Assembly (NCBI GenBank): GCA_946406315.1
Contig: CAMJKD010000004.1
Coordinates: 37,200-101,199 of the forward strand
Origin: an uncultured Candidatus Saccharibacteria bacterium
Lineage (GTDB): Bacteria; Patescibacteriota; Saccharimonadia; Saccharimonadales; Saccharimonadaceae
Direction of reading: 5' to 3'
DNA length: 64,000 nucleotides
Shown here: piece by piece, positions 52,878 through 61,755 of the stretch
How the letters are laid out: the number at the start of each line of letters is the position of its first letter
How positions within the stretch are numbered: the first letter of the stretch is position 1
Position numbers and translations under genes: made by a program
The notes under the pieces: model-generated
Told to the model about the DNA's origin: nothing
Databases searched by the model: none
Seen by the model: only the letters and a program-made list of their open reading frames with translations

Positions 52878-54073
52878 AACGCTTTACCTACAAGGCGAAG
52901 GAGATTGGAACTGGTAAGATTATTAAGGGTACCATTCAGGCTGAAACTGAGCGTGTGGCAGGAAAGTTGCTGGTGGATCGCGGCTATGTACCGGAGAGTT
53001 TGAAGGAGGAGGGGACTGGTCTTGCTAGTAAGCTTAATAGGGTTACATCGAAAGATCGTATTAATTTTACGCGTCAGTTTGCAACGCTTGTAGGGGCAGG
53101 GCTTCCGATTGCGCAGTCATTGAGGACGGTATCGGAGCAAACCAGTAATAAGGCAATGAAAGCTATTATCGAGGAGATTTTAGCCGATGTTGAGGCTGGT
53201 CGTTCTTTGAGTGCGGCTTTCGGTAAACATCCTGACGTGTTTGATAAAGTGTATTTGTCCTTAATTAAGGCGGGCGAGACTTCCGGCACGCTAGATCAGA
53301 GTTTGCGACGTATTGCTGAGCAGGAAGAAAAAGACCAGAAAATGATTGGTAAGATTAAAAGCGCGATGACGATGCCTTTGATTACGCTATTTGTTATTAT
53401 TGTAGTTTTTATCTATATGATGCTTGAGGTGGTTCCACACGTGGAGTCGCTTTATCATGATTTGCATGAAGAATTGCCTACTTTGACATTGATAATGGTT
53501 GGTATCAAGGATTTCTTAATTGGCTATTGGTGGTTGATGTTGATTATTATTGGCGGTATTGCTGTGGGTTTATTCCAATTTTTCAAGACAGAGCTTGGTG
53601 TAAGGGTTTCGGCAATTATAAAGTTAAATGTACCGATATTTAACGGTTTGTTTAGGATTTTATATATGGCGCGTTTTTCGCGTATTTCGCAGATTTTATT
53701 AAGTACAGGTGTAGCTGTGTTAGATACGATGCATATTGCGGGCGAATCGACGGCGAACGTGGTTGTGCAAGAAAAGGTTGAAGCAGCGGCGGAGAAAGTC
53801 CAAGCTGGCAAGACGCTTTCGGATTCTTTGAAAGATCAAGATTATATTATGCCGCTTGTGTATCAGATGGCGGCGATTGGCGAACAATCTGGTAAGATGG
53901 ATGAAATGCTCGGCAAGGCGGCGCAGGTATTTGAAGATGAGCTTGATGAGAAGATTGCGACGATTTCTGCGATGATTGAGCCGTTGATGATGATTATGCT
54001 TGCGGTTGTGGCGGGTCTTTTGGTTGGCGGCGTGCTGTTCCCGATCTACTCGCTCGTCAACTCGATTGGGTAG
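52874..54073 (+). CDS. pilC: Type IV pilus inner-membrane protein PilC
   Basis: 399 residues with two T2SSF domains (about 65-190 and 270-390). Each has the characteristic FTRQFATLVGAGLPIAQSLR and YMARFSRISQILLSTGVAVL patterns, and membrane segments flank them (TLFVIIVVFIYMMLEVV and LMMIMLAVVAGLLVGGVLF). It is the platform on which PilB and PilT act. Translationally coupled to pilT. Confidence 0.93.
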   Translation: MKRFTYKAKEIGTGKIIKGTIQAETERVAGKLLVDRGYVPESLKEEGTGLASKLNRVTSKDRINFTRQFATLVGAGLPIAQSLRTVSEQTSNKAMKAIIEEILADVEAGRSLSAAFGKHPDVFDKVYLSLIKAGETSGTLDQSLRRIAEQEEKDQKMIGKIKSAMTMPLITLFVIIVVFIYMMLEVVPHVESLYHDLHEELPTLTLIMVGIKDFLIGYWWLMLIIIGGIAVGLFQFFKTELGVRVSAIIKLNVPIFNGLFRILYMARFSRISQILLSTGVAVLDTMHIAGESTANVVVQEKVEAAAEKVQAGKTLSDSLKDQDYIMPLVYQMAAIGEQSGKMDEMLGKAAQVFEDELDEKIATISAMIEPLMMIMLAVVAGLLVGGVLFPIYSLVNSIG

Positions 54074-54234
54074 AAAAAATGGCAAAAGATGTTATTGTAA
54101 AATTATGCTTGATTTTACCTTAATCTTTTTGTATAGTTAAGTTAAATGCAGTTTTGCAATTGGCGATAACAGAGTGGGTATCTCTGTAGCCAAAGGGCAA
54201 TTGCTGATTGCAAAAATAAAAAAGGAGCAAAAAA

Positions 54235-54774
54235 ATGACAAACAAAAATAAAAAAGGCTTTACGATCATCGAGGTGGTCTTGGTGCTTGCAATTGCGGGT
54301 CTTATTTTCTTGATGGTCTTCATTGCGCTTCCTGCTATGCAGCGTTCACAGCGTAATACGCAGCGCGCAAACGATATGTCTCGTTTCTTGACCGCCGTTA
54401 ATCAATATCAATCAAACAACAGTGGTAAGATACCATTCTCGACGGATGATACTGGCAACTGGGCGTACGATAATCAGTTCGTTAAGCGTTATATTGATAA
54501 TACTTGTACCGCTTCTGCAGCTCCAAGCTGTTCTGGTGGCGAATTTAAGGATCCAGATGGTACTAACTATAGCTTCGTACAAAAGGGTAGTGGTACCGTT
54601 ACTAACGTTGCTCCTACTGTTGCTAATGGCGCAGTTGATCATAAGATTTATGTCGTTCTTAAAGCTATGTGCGATGGTGTCGAGAATCAATCTAAGACTT
54701 CTCCTGGTAAACGCGATATAGCTCTCTTCTACAACATGGAAGGTGGTTCGGTCCGTTGCTTCGACAATCAATAA
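54235..54774 (+). CDS. Type IV pilin-like protein
   Basis: 179 residues. The prepilin cleavage site is KKG/FTIIEVVLVLAIAGLIF, with Glu at +5. The mature N-terminal helix continues to about residue 50, then a globular domain with Cys residues, a Gly-rich region and a C-terminal SVRCFDNQ. It is probably the major or a minor pilin processed by the prepilin peptidase encoded next. Its mRNA has a Shine-Dalgarno (AAGGAG) and a separate terminator, allowing high expression. Confidence 0.9.
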   Translation: MTNKNKKGFTIIEVVLVLAIAGLIFLMVFIALPAMQRSQRNTQRANDMSRFLTAVNQYQSNNSGKIPFSTDDTGNWAYDNQFVKRYIDNTCTASAAPSCSGGEFKDPDGTNYSFVQKGSGTVTNVAPTVANGAVDHKIYVVLKAMCDGVENQSKTSPGKRDIALFYNMEGGSVRCFDNQ

Positions 54775-54803
54775 TAACTGTAATATAAGTGAAGCCTAAT
54801 AAA

Positions 54804-54829
54804 GGAGCCCCTGCGAAGGGGCTTCTTTT
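54804..54829 (+). terminator. Terminator of the pilin gene
   Basis: AGCCCC (54806-54811) with GGGGCT (54818-54823) and TCTTTTC. Confidence 0.78.
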
Positions 54830-54848
54830 CTGTGTTAATATAATAGAT

Positions 54849-55652
54849 ATGAAAAGCGTTGGCGTAATGATAGTTTTGTTTGTGTTGGGCGCTGCGCTAG
54901 GGTCTTTTGCGTGCTGTCAAGTTTGGCGGATGCGTAAGAAAGATAAAACAAAGTGGTCGCATTGTATGAATTGTAAGTATCGCTTGCGTTGGTACGATAA
55001 TATTCCGATTATAAGTTGGTTATTGTTAGGCGGAAAATGTCGAAAGTGCCGTAAGCCGATTGGCTGGATGGAGTTTTTGGCTGAAGTTGGATTAGGGGGT
55101 GCTTTTGTGCTAAGTTTTGCATGTTGGCCTTGGCGGAATGAATTGATGAACTTAGAATTTGCGGCTTGCCTGAAATACGGGTTGTTTTTGGTGAATTTGG
55201 TGATTTGGTCGGTTTTATTAATGTATGATGTGAGGTGGAGAGAATTGCCGGTGGTTTTGATGGCGGTTGCGGCTGTTATTTCTTTGATGCATTTAGGGGT
55301 TGACGTTTTTATGATTTACGGTTTGGGCGGAGAAGTTGATTGGTTGAGCATTGCGGGTGCTTTGATGATTTTGCCTGGTTTCTATTATCTAATGTATCGC
55401 ATTAGTAAAGAGAAGTGGGTAGGGGGTGGCGACTGGATTTTATGCCTATCGCTCGCAATTATGTTGGGTAATTTTTGGTTAGCAATGTTTGCATTATTTG
55501 CGGCAAATATTATTGGTAGTGTTTTTTCATTGCCGTTATTGATGAAGAAAAAAGGCATAAAAAAGGCGGTGCCATTTGGTCCATTTTTAATACTGGGTTT
55601 TTTGGTAGTATTTTTCCTACAGGCGCAAATATTAAGTTTGGTGGCGATTTAA
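54849..55652 (+). CDS. pilD: Prepilin peptidase / methyltransferase
   Basis: The start is ATG 54849 (MKSVGVMIVLFVLGAALGSF); the earlier GTG in the track lies in the terminator. 267 residues with about seven membrane segments. The zinc motif is CMNCKYRLRWYDNIPIISW followed by CRKCRKPI. The two catalytic Asp residues lie in LLMYDVRWRELP and GGGDWILCL. It cleaves the pilin leader and methylates the new N-terminus. Starts 75 bases after the pilin. Confidence 0.9.
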   Translation: MKSVGVMIVLFVLGAALGSFACCQVWRMRKKDKTKWSHCMNCKYRLRWYDNIPIISWLLLGGKCRKCRKPIGWMEFLAEVGLGGAFVLSFACWPWRNELMNLEFAACLKYGLFLVNLVIWSVLLMYDVRWRELPVVLMAVAAVISLMHLGVDVFMIYGLGGEVDWLSIAGALMILPGFYYLMYRISKEKWVGGGDWILCLSLAIMLGNFWLAMFALFAANIIGSVFSLPLLMKKKGIKKAVPFGPFLILGFLVVFFLQAQILSLVAI

Positions 55653-55653
55653 A

Positions 55654-56592
55654 ATGTATGTAGCGGATTTAATCAACGATTTTCTAGAATCGCTAGAGGT
55701 TGAGAACGGACGCTCGCGTTATACAACGCGTAACTACGAGTTATATCTGGCGCGATTGATTGAATTTAGCGAGGAATCAAATCCGGAGGATGATTTAAGA
55801 CCATCTAATATAACGCCGGAATGGTTGAGAAAGTATCGGTTATGGCTGAATCGTTATCGGACGGAGCGAGGAAAAGGCTTATCTGTGATGACGCAGAATT
55901 ATCACTTGATTGCGCTAAGGGGATTTTTGAAGTATTTAGCAAAACGGGGAATTAAATCATTAGATCCGGTACTAGTAGAATTACCACGAACGCATCGGGC
56001 GCAAGTGACGTTTTTGCATGTGGACGAAATCGATAGGATTTTGGCTGAGATTCCGTTGGATACTGAAGATGGACTGCGTGATCGGGCAATCTTTGAATTA
56101 TTGTTTTCGACGGGGCTGCGCGTGTCGGAACTGACGAATTTGAATCGTGATCATGTAAATTTGGAGCGGCGAGAATTTATGGTACGCGGAAAAGGACAAA
56201 AAGATCGACCGGTATTTGTGTCGCAATCGGCAGCGGACGCAGTACGAGATTATTTAGACGAGCGAAAAGACCATTTGCCGGCATTATTTTTGAATAATTC
56301 ACGGAACCAGCCCGCTGCAGGAACGAGTGGCGATTATCGACGCCTATCGCCCCGAAGTATTGAGCGCATTATTAACAAATATGTGCGAGCGGCGGGTATT
56401 ACGAAGCACGTGACGCCACATACGTTAAGGCACTCATTCGCAACGGATTTGTTGATGAACGGGGCGGATTTACGTTCGGTGCAGTCGCTGTTGGGGCATT
56501 CAAACATTTCTACGACGCAGATTTATACGCACGTGACAGATCCGCATTTGCGCGAGATACACGAAAAGTTCCATAGTGACGTGGAAAGATAA
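55654..56592 (+). CDS. XerC/XerD-type tyrosine recombinase
   Basis: 312 residues. N-terminal SAM-like domain (about 1-95). The catalytic domain has Arg in STGLRVSELT, Lys in RGKGQKDRPV, HxxR in TPHTLRHSFATD, His in LLGHSNISTTQIYTHV and Tyr in the same motif. All residues are present. The likely role is chromosome dimer resolution at dif. It is the only tyrosine recombinase in the window and so the nearest candidate for acting on the 11-17 kb array, but there is no direct evidence. It follows pilD by one base. Confidence 0.92.
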   Translation: MYVADLINDFLESLEVENGRSRYTTRNYELYLARLIEFSEESNPEDDLRPSNITPEWLRKYRLWLNRYRTERGKGLSVMTQNYHLIALRGFLKYLAKRGIKSLDPVLVELPRTHRAQVTFLHVDEIDRILAEIPLDTEDGLRDRAIFELLFSTGLRVSELTNLNRDHVNLERREFMVRGKGQKDRPVFVSQSAADAVRDYLDERKDHLPALFLNNSRNQPAAGTSGDYRRLSPRSIERIINKYVRAAGITKHVTPHTLRHSFATDLLMNGADLRSVQSLLGHSNISTTQIYTHVTDPHLREIHEKFHSDVER

Positions 56593-56643
56593 TAACTCCT
56601 TGGTGGGCTTCTTTTGTTATATAATGAAAAAAAGGGAGAAAGT

Positions 56644-57258
56644 ATGACAGGAAAGAAAGAAGCCAAAAAGAAAATCGGTAAAGCAGTAGAGAAAGTTGCG
56701 GCGGGAAAAAACGTAACAGCGGCGAATATTGGTCTGACAAAAGAAAATAACCCAAATGGATTAGTACAAAGGACTTTGATTGTATTCAAGCCAGATGCAG
56801 TACAGCGTGGTATTGTTGGTGAGATTTTAAGTCGCTTTGAGCGCGTTGGTTTAAAGATTGTTGGTGCTAAGATGGTAAACCCAGACAAAGACCATTACTA
56901 CCAGCACTATGAGGGTATTTCAAAAATGATTTCGCGTCGTGGTCAGAAGACCTTTGATATTACTTTGAAATTTATGACTTCTGGTCCAGTAATTGCAATG
57001 GTACTCGAAGGCGTAGAGGCGGTGCCGTTGGTACGTAAAATGGTCGGCTCAACCGAACCGATGGCGGCTGACATGGGTACGATTCGAGGTGATTATGCGC
57101 ACATTTCTTTCGGCTATGCCGATGCGCACGATGAGGCGGTACCTAACTTAATTCATGCTTCTGGTAATCCAGAGGAGGCTGAAGCTGAGGTGTCTTACTG
57201 GTTTAAGCCGGAAGAAATTCAAATGTATCATACTCTGAGTGAGAAATTTACGCGCTAA
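56644..57258 (+). CDS. ndk: Nucleoside diphosphate kinase with N-terminal extension
   Basis: The start is ATG 56644 (MTGKKEAKKKIGKAVEKVAA). 204 residues, longer than the usual 140 because of a basic Lys/Ala-rich extension of about 45 residues. NDK motifs: TLIVFKPDAVQRGIVGEIL, the active-site His in NLIHASG, and GDYAHISF. It balances NTP pools by phosphate transfer from ATP. The function of the extension is unknown. Confidence 0.92.
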   Translation: MTGKKEAKKKIGKAVEKVAAGKNVTAANIGLTKENNPNGLVQRTLIVFKPDAVQRGIVGEILSRFERVGLKIVGAKMVNPDKDHYYQHYEGISKMISRRGQKTFDITLKFMTSGPVIAMVLEGVEAVPLVRKMVGSTEPMAADMGTIRGDYAHISFGYADAHDEAVPNLIHASGNPEEAEAEVSYWFKPEEIQMYHTLSEKFTR

Positions 57259-57276
57259 TAATAAGGAAAAATAGAG

Positions 57277-58140
57277 ATGAGGAAAATGGGCGGGGAGCGT
57301 ACGGGGGTAACATACGAAGAGAATCCACAGCAAATAGCTGAGGCGGAGGCGAAATTGCAGCAAAAAGCTGAGGCGGAGTTGCAGGAGGTATTCAGGAGTT
57401 TTGAGGGAGAAGACGACGACCGGAGAGGGATTGTCCCCGCTTATGAGGCGATGGGGCTTGGCGATATGACGCCAATACCGCACGTAATTTTCGATGAATT
57501 ACTCAATAATCGTATCTTGATGAGCTATGACTGTGCGGAACGTATGGATATAATGCTTGATGTTACACGAGAAAAAGGAGTCGAAGTACCGTTTGTGTTA
57601 ATTGGCGAGCAGGCGAAAAAAACAAACTATGTAATGTTTAATGAATTCTATTCGGTGAAAAACAACTCTGGCTTGACGTGGAACGAATGTGATTTTAAAA
57701 AGGTGACGGATGCTAATGTAGGTTTGGTCGGTAGCTTCAAAAAAAGGATAGAGGCTGTAGCTAAAATGCATGACGGCAGTCGTGCGATTATATGTTTTGG
57801 ACATACGCATCCGGAGGATCGATCAATTTATTATGGCACCTATAGCAGGGGTGACTTGAGAAATTTGATTCAGTACGATGATAGCATTGCTAAAGTTAAG
57901 AGAGAGATGAAGGATGATGATAATATTTCTGCTGAAGTTAAGAGAGAGATGGAGGATAATGGTCCGCAAACTTTAAGTTGTGTGATTGCGGCGAATGGTG
58001 ATATGGATTTTATGTTTTATGATCACGATGATAGGAACTTCTATAAGTTTACGAATGTGCTGAGAATGACTGATGATGGTAGCAAAGAAATGCTGCAGAA
58101 TTATACATTTAAAACTCCACTGCCGCGACAATATAGATAG
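57277..58140 (+). CDS. JAB/MPN-like putative metalloprotease
   Basis: 287 residues. The region ICFGHTHPEDRSIYYGTYSRGDL resembles a JAMM metal site (HxHP...SxxD), and EVPFVLIGEQ earlier could supply the catalytic Glu. The spacing between the His pair and Ser is longer than usual. JAMM proteins remove ubiquitin-like tags or cleave other peptides. The N-terminus is charged and helical (EAEAKLQQKAEAELQEVF). It follows ndk by 18 bases and probably shares its transcript. The assignment is by motif only. Confidence 0.6.
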   Translation: MRKMGGERTGVTYEENPQQIAEAEAKLQQKAEAELQEVFRSFEGEDDDRRGIVPAYEAMGLGDMTPIPHVIFDELLNNRILMSYDCAERMDIMLDVTREKGVEVPFVLIGEQAKKTNYVMFNEFYSVKNNSGLTWNECDFKKVTDANVGLVGSFKKRIEAVAKMHDGSRAIICFGHTHPEDRSIYYGTYSRGDLRNLIQYDDSIAKVKREMKDDDNISAEVKREMEDNGPQTLSCVIAANGDMDFMFYDHDDRNFYKFTNVLRMTDDGSKEMLQNYTFKTPLPRQYR

Positions 58141-58168
58141 TGCGTGAATGTGTTAAAATATAGGTGCT

Positions 58169-58244
58169 GGCCCAGTAGCTCAATGGATAGAGCAGCTCCG
58201 TCCTAAGGAGAAGGTTGTGCGTTCGACTCGCTCCTGGGCTACCA
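58169..58244 (+). tRNA. tRNA-Arg (CCT)
   Basis: Cloverleaf with acceptor GGCCCAG/CTGGGCT, discriminator A and encoded CCA. The anticodon loop GTCCTAA gives CCT. TAAAAT at 58154-58159 upstream. The first anticodon-stem pair looks like G-A. Confidence 0.9.
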
Positions 58245-58278
58245 GCATGAGTACGTGTGCTTATGATAAAATATAGGT

Positions 58279-58767
58279 ATGGCGACTACTTTTGAAGGGC
58301 AACGTGCAAATGAAGAAATTGTTTATGTTTTTCGGAGACATATTCTGACCTCGATTAAAGGTCTCTTTTTCTTGATTTTTATGGCTGTGATAGGGTTTCT
58401 CCCGCAGTTGATGTGGTCAGACAATCAGATGATGGTCTTTGTGTGGATGGGGGCAGTCATAGTAGGTTTGTTGGGGATGGGCTATAGCTATTTGCTATGG
58501 TATTTTAGTTTTTATGTCGTGACTAATCAGAGGCTAAGACAGACGAGGCAAAAAGGTTTATTTAAGAAGACGGTAGTAGATTTGAGTCTGGAGAATATTC
58601 AAAGTACGTCTTTTGGTGTGCCTGGGCTGTTTGGATCGATGTTTGACTACGGAACAATTTTAATCCAGACTGGAGCAGGGGACTTAGTTCTAAGCATGGT
58701 GAGTCACCCCGAAAAAGTGTATAATGAAATAGAAAATGCGCGTCATGACGCGCAACTACAAGAATAG
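58279..58767 (+). CDS. PH-domain (bPH2/YdbS-like) membrane protein
   Basis: 162 residues with two membrane segments (about 25-43 and 52-75), then a bacterial PH domain: YVVTNQRLRQTRQKGLFKKT and VVDLSLENIQSTSFGVPGLF are the typical pattern. The domain is cytoplasmic and membrane-proximal. The function is not known. TAAAAT with upstream TG lies six bases before the ATG. The SurA-like gene starts three bases after its stop. Confidence 0.82.
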   Translation: MATTFEGQRANEEIVYVFRRHILTSIKGLFFLIFMAVIGFLPQLMWSDNQMMVFVWMGAVIVGLLGMGYSYLLWYFSFYVVTNQRLRQTRQKGLFKKTVVDLSLENIQSTSFGVPGLFGSMFDYGTILIQTGAGDLVLSMVSHPEKVYNEIENARHDAQLQE

Positions 58768-58769
58768 AT

Positions 58770-59852
58770 ATGGGTAAAATTAGAGAAAAAGTTAAAGCAC
58801 GTCGTGCAAAGAAGAAAAATCTTAATATCACGCAGCAGAATCTCGAAGAGAGCCGTGATGAGATTTTAAGCAAGGGTAAAAAGTTTAAATATCCTTTTCA
58901 ATACGCGAAGCATCGTGTAGTTATTTATACTATCGGTATTGCGATTGTGGCTTTTGCGTCTTTTATTGGCGTAGGCTGGTATCAGTTATATAAGGCTCAG
59001 AATACTGGTGAAGTAATGTTTCGTTTTACGAAAGTATTAAGATTGCCAGTAGCGGAGATTGATGGTCATAGTGTACTTTATAGCGATTATCTGATGCTTT
59101 ATCGTGGCAGCATTACGTCGATAGAGCGTCAACAGGGTAAAATGGATGATTCGAACGAGGAAGTGAAGAGTCGAAAGTCATTTTATAAGCGTCAGGCCTT
59201 GAATGATGCCGAGATGTATACTTATGTGTTGGAGGAATTAAAAAATCGCAATTTGACAGTATCAGCGAGTGAAATTGATGAAGTCATAGATAGTCATAAG
59301 AGCATCAATGGTGAAAAACGAAGCGATGAGGCTTTTGAAGGTATTGTGAGGGAAAATTTTGGATTAAGTATGTCGGAATATCGCCGATTGGTGATGTTCT
59401 CATTAGCTAAGAAGAAGCTTTCTGTGGAGATTGATGAAGAAGCAAATAAAGCGGCAGATCAGGTAGAGGAGACTCTACGGGCAAATAACAATGATTTTGC
59501 AAAAGCAGTAGATGCGCTAAAGAACAATGATTTAATTAGCTATGAGCCGGCTAGTAATGCGGTTGAAGCTTCAAATTTAGACGGTGGTCGCGCTGAGATG
59601 GCGATGAAATTGGAGAAGAAGGGCGATGTATCGGAACGCTTTGTCTCGAAGAATGGTGATGGTTATTACTATGTGCGTTTGGTATCGAAAGAAGATGGCA
59701 AAGTAAGTTACGAGACGATTGCAGTCCGTTTTTCTAAAGTGGACGCTAATGTCCAAAAGCTACGTGACGAGGGGAAAGTTCAAGAAAAAATTGAAATACA
59801 GGTCGAAGAAAGCGATGGTGAAACTTCGACTGAAAGTCCGGACGCTAAGTGA
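58770..59852 (+). CDS. SurA/PrsA-like periplasmic chaperone, membrane-anchored
   Basis: 360 residues with a very basic cytoplasmic tail of about 45 residues, one membrane segment (VVIYTIGIAIVAFASFIGVGW) and an external part. The latter has a SurA_N-like helical domain (RQALNDAEMYTYVLEELKNR, then VSASEIDEVIDSH). A C-terminal region may be a rotamase domain, although the canonical PpiC motif is not obvious. Probably assists folding of exported proteins. Coupled to the PH-domain gene; its end overlaps the convergent methyltransferase by eight bases. Confidence 0.75.
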   Translation: MGKIREKVKARRAKKKNLNITQQNLEESRDEILSKGKKFKYPFQYAKHRVVIYTIGIAIVAFASFIGVGWYQLYKAQNTGEVMFRFTKVLRLPVAEIDGHSVLYSDYLMLYRGSITSIERQQGKMDDSNEEVKSRKSFYKRQALNDAEMYTYVLEELKNRNLTVSASEIDEVIDSHKSINGEKRSDEAFEGIVRENFGLSMSEYRRLVMFSLAKKKLSVEIDEEANKAADQVEETLRANNNDFAKAVDALKNNDLISYEPASNAVEASNLDGGRAEMAMKLEKKGDVSERFVSKNGDGYYYVRLVSKEDGKVSYETIAVRFSKVDANVQKLRDEGKVQEKIEIQVEESDGETSTESPDAK

Positions 59853-60582
59853 GAAAATGATACATAGCAATACTGGCGGCAACGGCGAGGTTTAGGCTGT
59901 CAACCATTGGTGTTTGAGGGATAAAAACGGTAGTAGAAATATCTGCGAATGAGTCTGGCAATCCGGTGGCTTCGTTGCCAAAGATTAGGGCGAAATAGTT
60001 ATTATTAGGTTTTATATCTGCCAGGGTTTTACTGTGTTGGTTGAGCATAAAAGAGTAGAGGGCGCGTTTATTATTGTCGAGTTGTCCGTAAGATGACAGA
60101 TAGGCTTTGAAAGACGGGAAAGTTTCGATGTTGAGGTGAAAAATTGCGCCCATAGAAGCGCGAATAGTTTTTGGGTCAAGATGGTCGACGGCTGGCGTAA
60201 TGATAGCAATGTTTGTATAGCCAAAGGCGAGTGCGGTGCGCATGATAGTGCCGAGATTACCGGAGTCGGAAGGATTGACGAGTATGACGTGAGGTGCCTC
60301 TGATGTGCTGCTAAGTTTAGTGGAAGGTTTTTTGAATTCGGCAATAATGAAGCAATTGTCTTTAGCGCCGAGAACGTTGAAAGCTTTAGTAGATTCTATG
60401 ATGGGGATGTGCTCCTGTCTGAGTTTGGAGAGTATTTTTTTCAGATCGTCGCCATGTTTGATTTCGGGGCGGAGGAAGACGCGCGTTATAGCATTAGTGT
60501 GTGTTTTAAGTAATTCAAAAACCAGCGTAGCGCCAAGAGCGTAGGAAAAAGCGGAAGTATGCTTATAGCGGGAAAGCTTCAT
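59845..60582 (-). CDS. SpoU/TrmH-type RNA 2'-O-methyltransferase
   Basis: The start is ATG 60582 (MKLSRYKHTSAFSYALGATL). 245 residues with the three knot motifs: NPSDSGNLGTIMRTALAFG, ALIFGNEATGLPD and DSLNLAVAASIAMYHFL. An N-terminal substrate-binding region (about 1-85) is present. It uses SAM to methylate ribose in rRNA or tRNA; the target cannot be told. TATAAT lies nine bases before the ATG. Confidence 0.9.
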   Translation of the reverse strand: MKLSRYKHTSAFSYALGATLVFELLKTHTNAITRVFLRPEIKHGDDLKKILSKLRQEHIPIIESTKAFNVLGAKDNCFIIAEFKKPSTKLSSTSEAPHVILVNPSDSGNLGTIMRTALAFGYTNIAIITPAVDHLDPKTIRASMGAIFHLNIETFPSFKAYLSSYGQLDNNKRALYSFMLNQHSKTLADIKPNNNYFALIFGNEATGLPDSFADISTTVFIPQTPMVDSLNLAVAASIAMYHFLT

Positions 60583-60639
60583 ATATGTATAATTATACCA
60601 CAAAATGCGTATTTATGCAAGTGCTATGATGTGGCAATA

Positions 60640-61635
60640 CTAGTAGCGTGGTAGGGCCTCAGTGGAATCGTCTATGGTACGAAAAGAGCCAGTAATTTGA
60701 TAACTTATATTGTCAGTACGAACGATAGTGTATGTCCAGGTAGATACAGTCTTATCGTTATTACACTCGCCACCCTCTGTGAGAAAGATGTGGTAAGGGC
60801 TATTCTCGAGAGCGCAATAAGCGGCGAAGTCGGTTATTTTTGCCTCTTCCATTTGAGCGTCAAGTTTGGCCTGATCGAATAGATAGCTGTAGGTTGTGTC
60901 GCAGAGGTAGCTATCGGCATTGGTCATTTTTTTAACTGAGAAATCTGCGCGGCAGTAAAAACGGTCGATACGGATTTTTTCATAATTTGGCGTCTCGGCT
61001 TTTTTGCTAGTGTTGAGATGATTACTGAATGCGACGGTGATATTCTGAACGATATTGCGTAGTTGGAGAGAATCGAAATAGACAGCGTTACTGTTCTTGC
61101 TAATCTTTTCGGAATCTTTTACTAGATAATCGCCTTTAATTTTGAATACTTCTTCATTACTAAGGGTAATAGTGTTGTCTTTTACGGTATAGGTGCCAGG
61201 TTCGGTACTTGGTTGCAGTTTTTGGCGATCCGTAGAAGGTTCGCGGTAGTAGGAATATTCATATTTTGAGTCGCTAGTGAAGGTAATGTATTCATCATAA
61301 CCGGAGTTAGTAGTAAAAGTGCGTCCAGTAAGCGCATCTTTGAGAATATCTTCGGGCGAATTGTCAGGAATTTCTACTTTAGAAAGCGGAGTGGAGAGCG
61401 GAACGGCGATATTGCCGACGGTGGTTACTTCTGGTGCTTTTTTAGTTAAATTGAGAACTAGTATGACGCCGAGAGCTAGTGACAGTAAAGCAAATATTAT
61501 TGCGAAAAATAGGCTAATATGGGATTTTTTCTTTGGTACGGAAGGGACGGGAGCTTGCTGATAGCCGTTTGGCATTGATTGCGGTTGAATGGGTGGGGTT
61601 GGCTGTGGAGCTGGTTGCATATTATTTGGTTGCAT
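60640..61635 (-). CDS. Membrane-anchored protein of unknown function
   Basis: 331 residues. A Pro/Gln-rich cytoplasmic N-terminus (MQPNNMQPAPQPTPPIQPQS), one membrane segment (ISLFFAIIFALLSLALGVILVLNL), then an external domain. The latter contains a lipocalin- or DUF-like beta region (FTTNSGYDEYITFTSDSKYE) and a second half with four Cys residues. No family recognised. TAAAAT lies ten bases before the ATG. Confidence 0.72.
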   Translation of the reverse strand: MQPNNMQPAPQPTPPIQPQSMPNGYQQAPVPSVPKKKSHISLFFAIIFALLSLALGVILVLNLTKKAPEVTTVGNIAVPLSTPLSKVEIPDNSPEDILKDALTGRTFTTNSGYDEYITFTSDSKYEYSYYREPSTDRQKLQPSTEPGTYTVKDNTITLSNEEVFKIKGDYLVKDSEKISKNSNAVYFDSLQLRNIVQNITVAFSNHLNTSKKAETPNYEKIRIDRFYCRADFSVKKMTNADSYLCDTTYSYLFDQAKLDAQMEEAKITDFAAYCALENSPYHIFLTEGGECNNDKTVSTWTYTIVRTDNISYQITGSFRTIDDSTEALPRY

Positions 61636-61755
61636 AGTTAGTTATATTTTAACATAAACGGAATGGGAGGGGGTAGGCTTATAAGTATGAAAAGATAGCT
61701 TCTTTTAGCATCTAACTATTATTATACTAATTAATCTGTTGTAAAATATAAACAT

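Noticed and set aside
54789-54848. Upstream GTG start of pilD in the ORF track
   Set aside because: The extra codons form the terminator hairpin of the pilin gene; ATG 54849 has a -10 box just before it.
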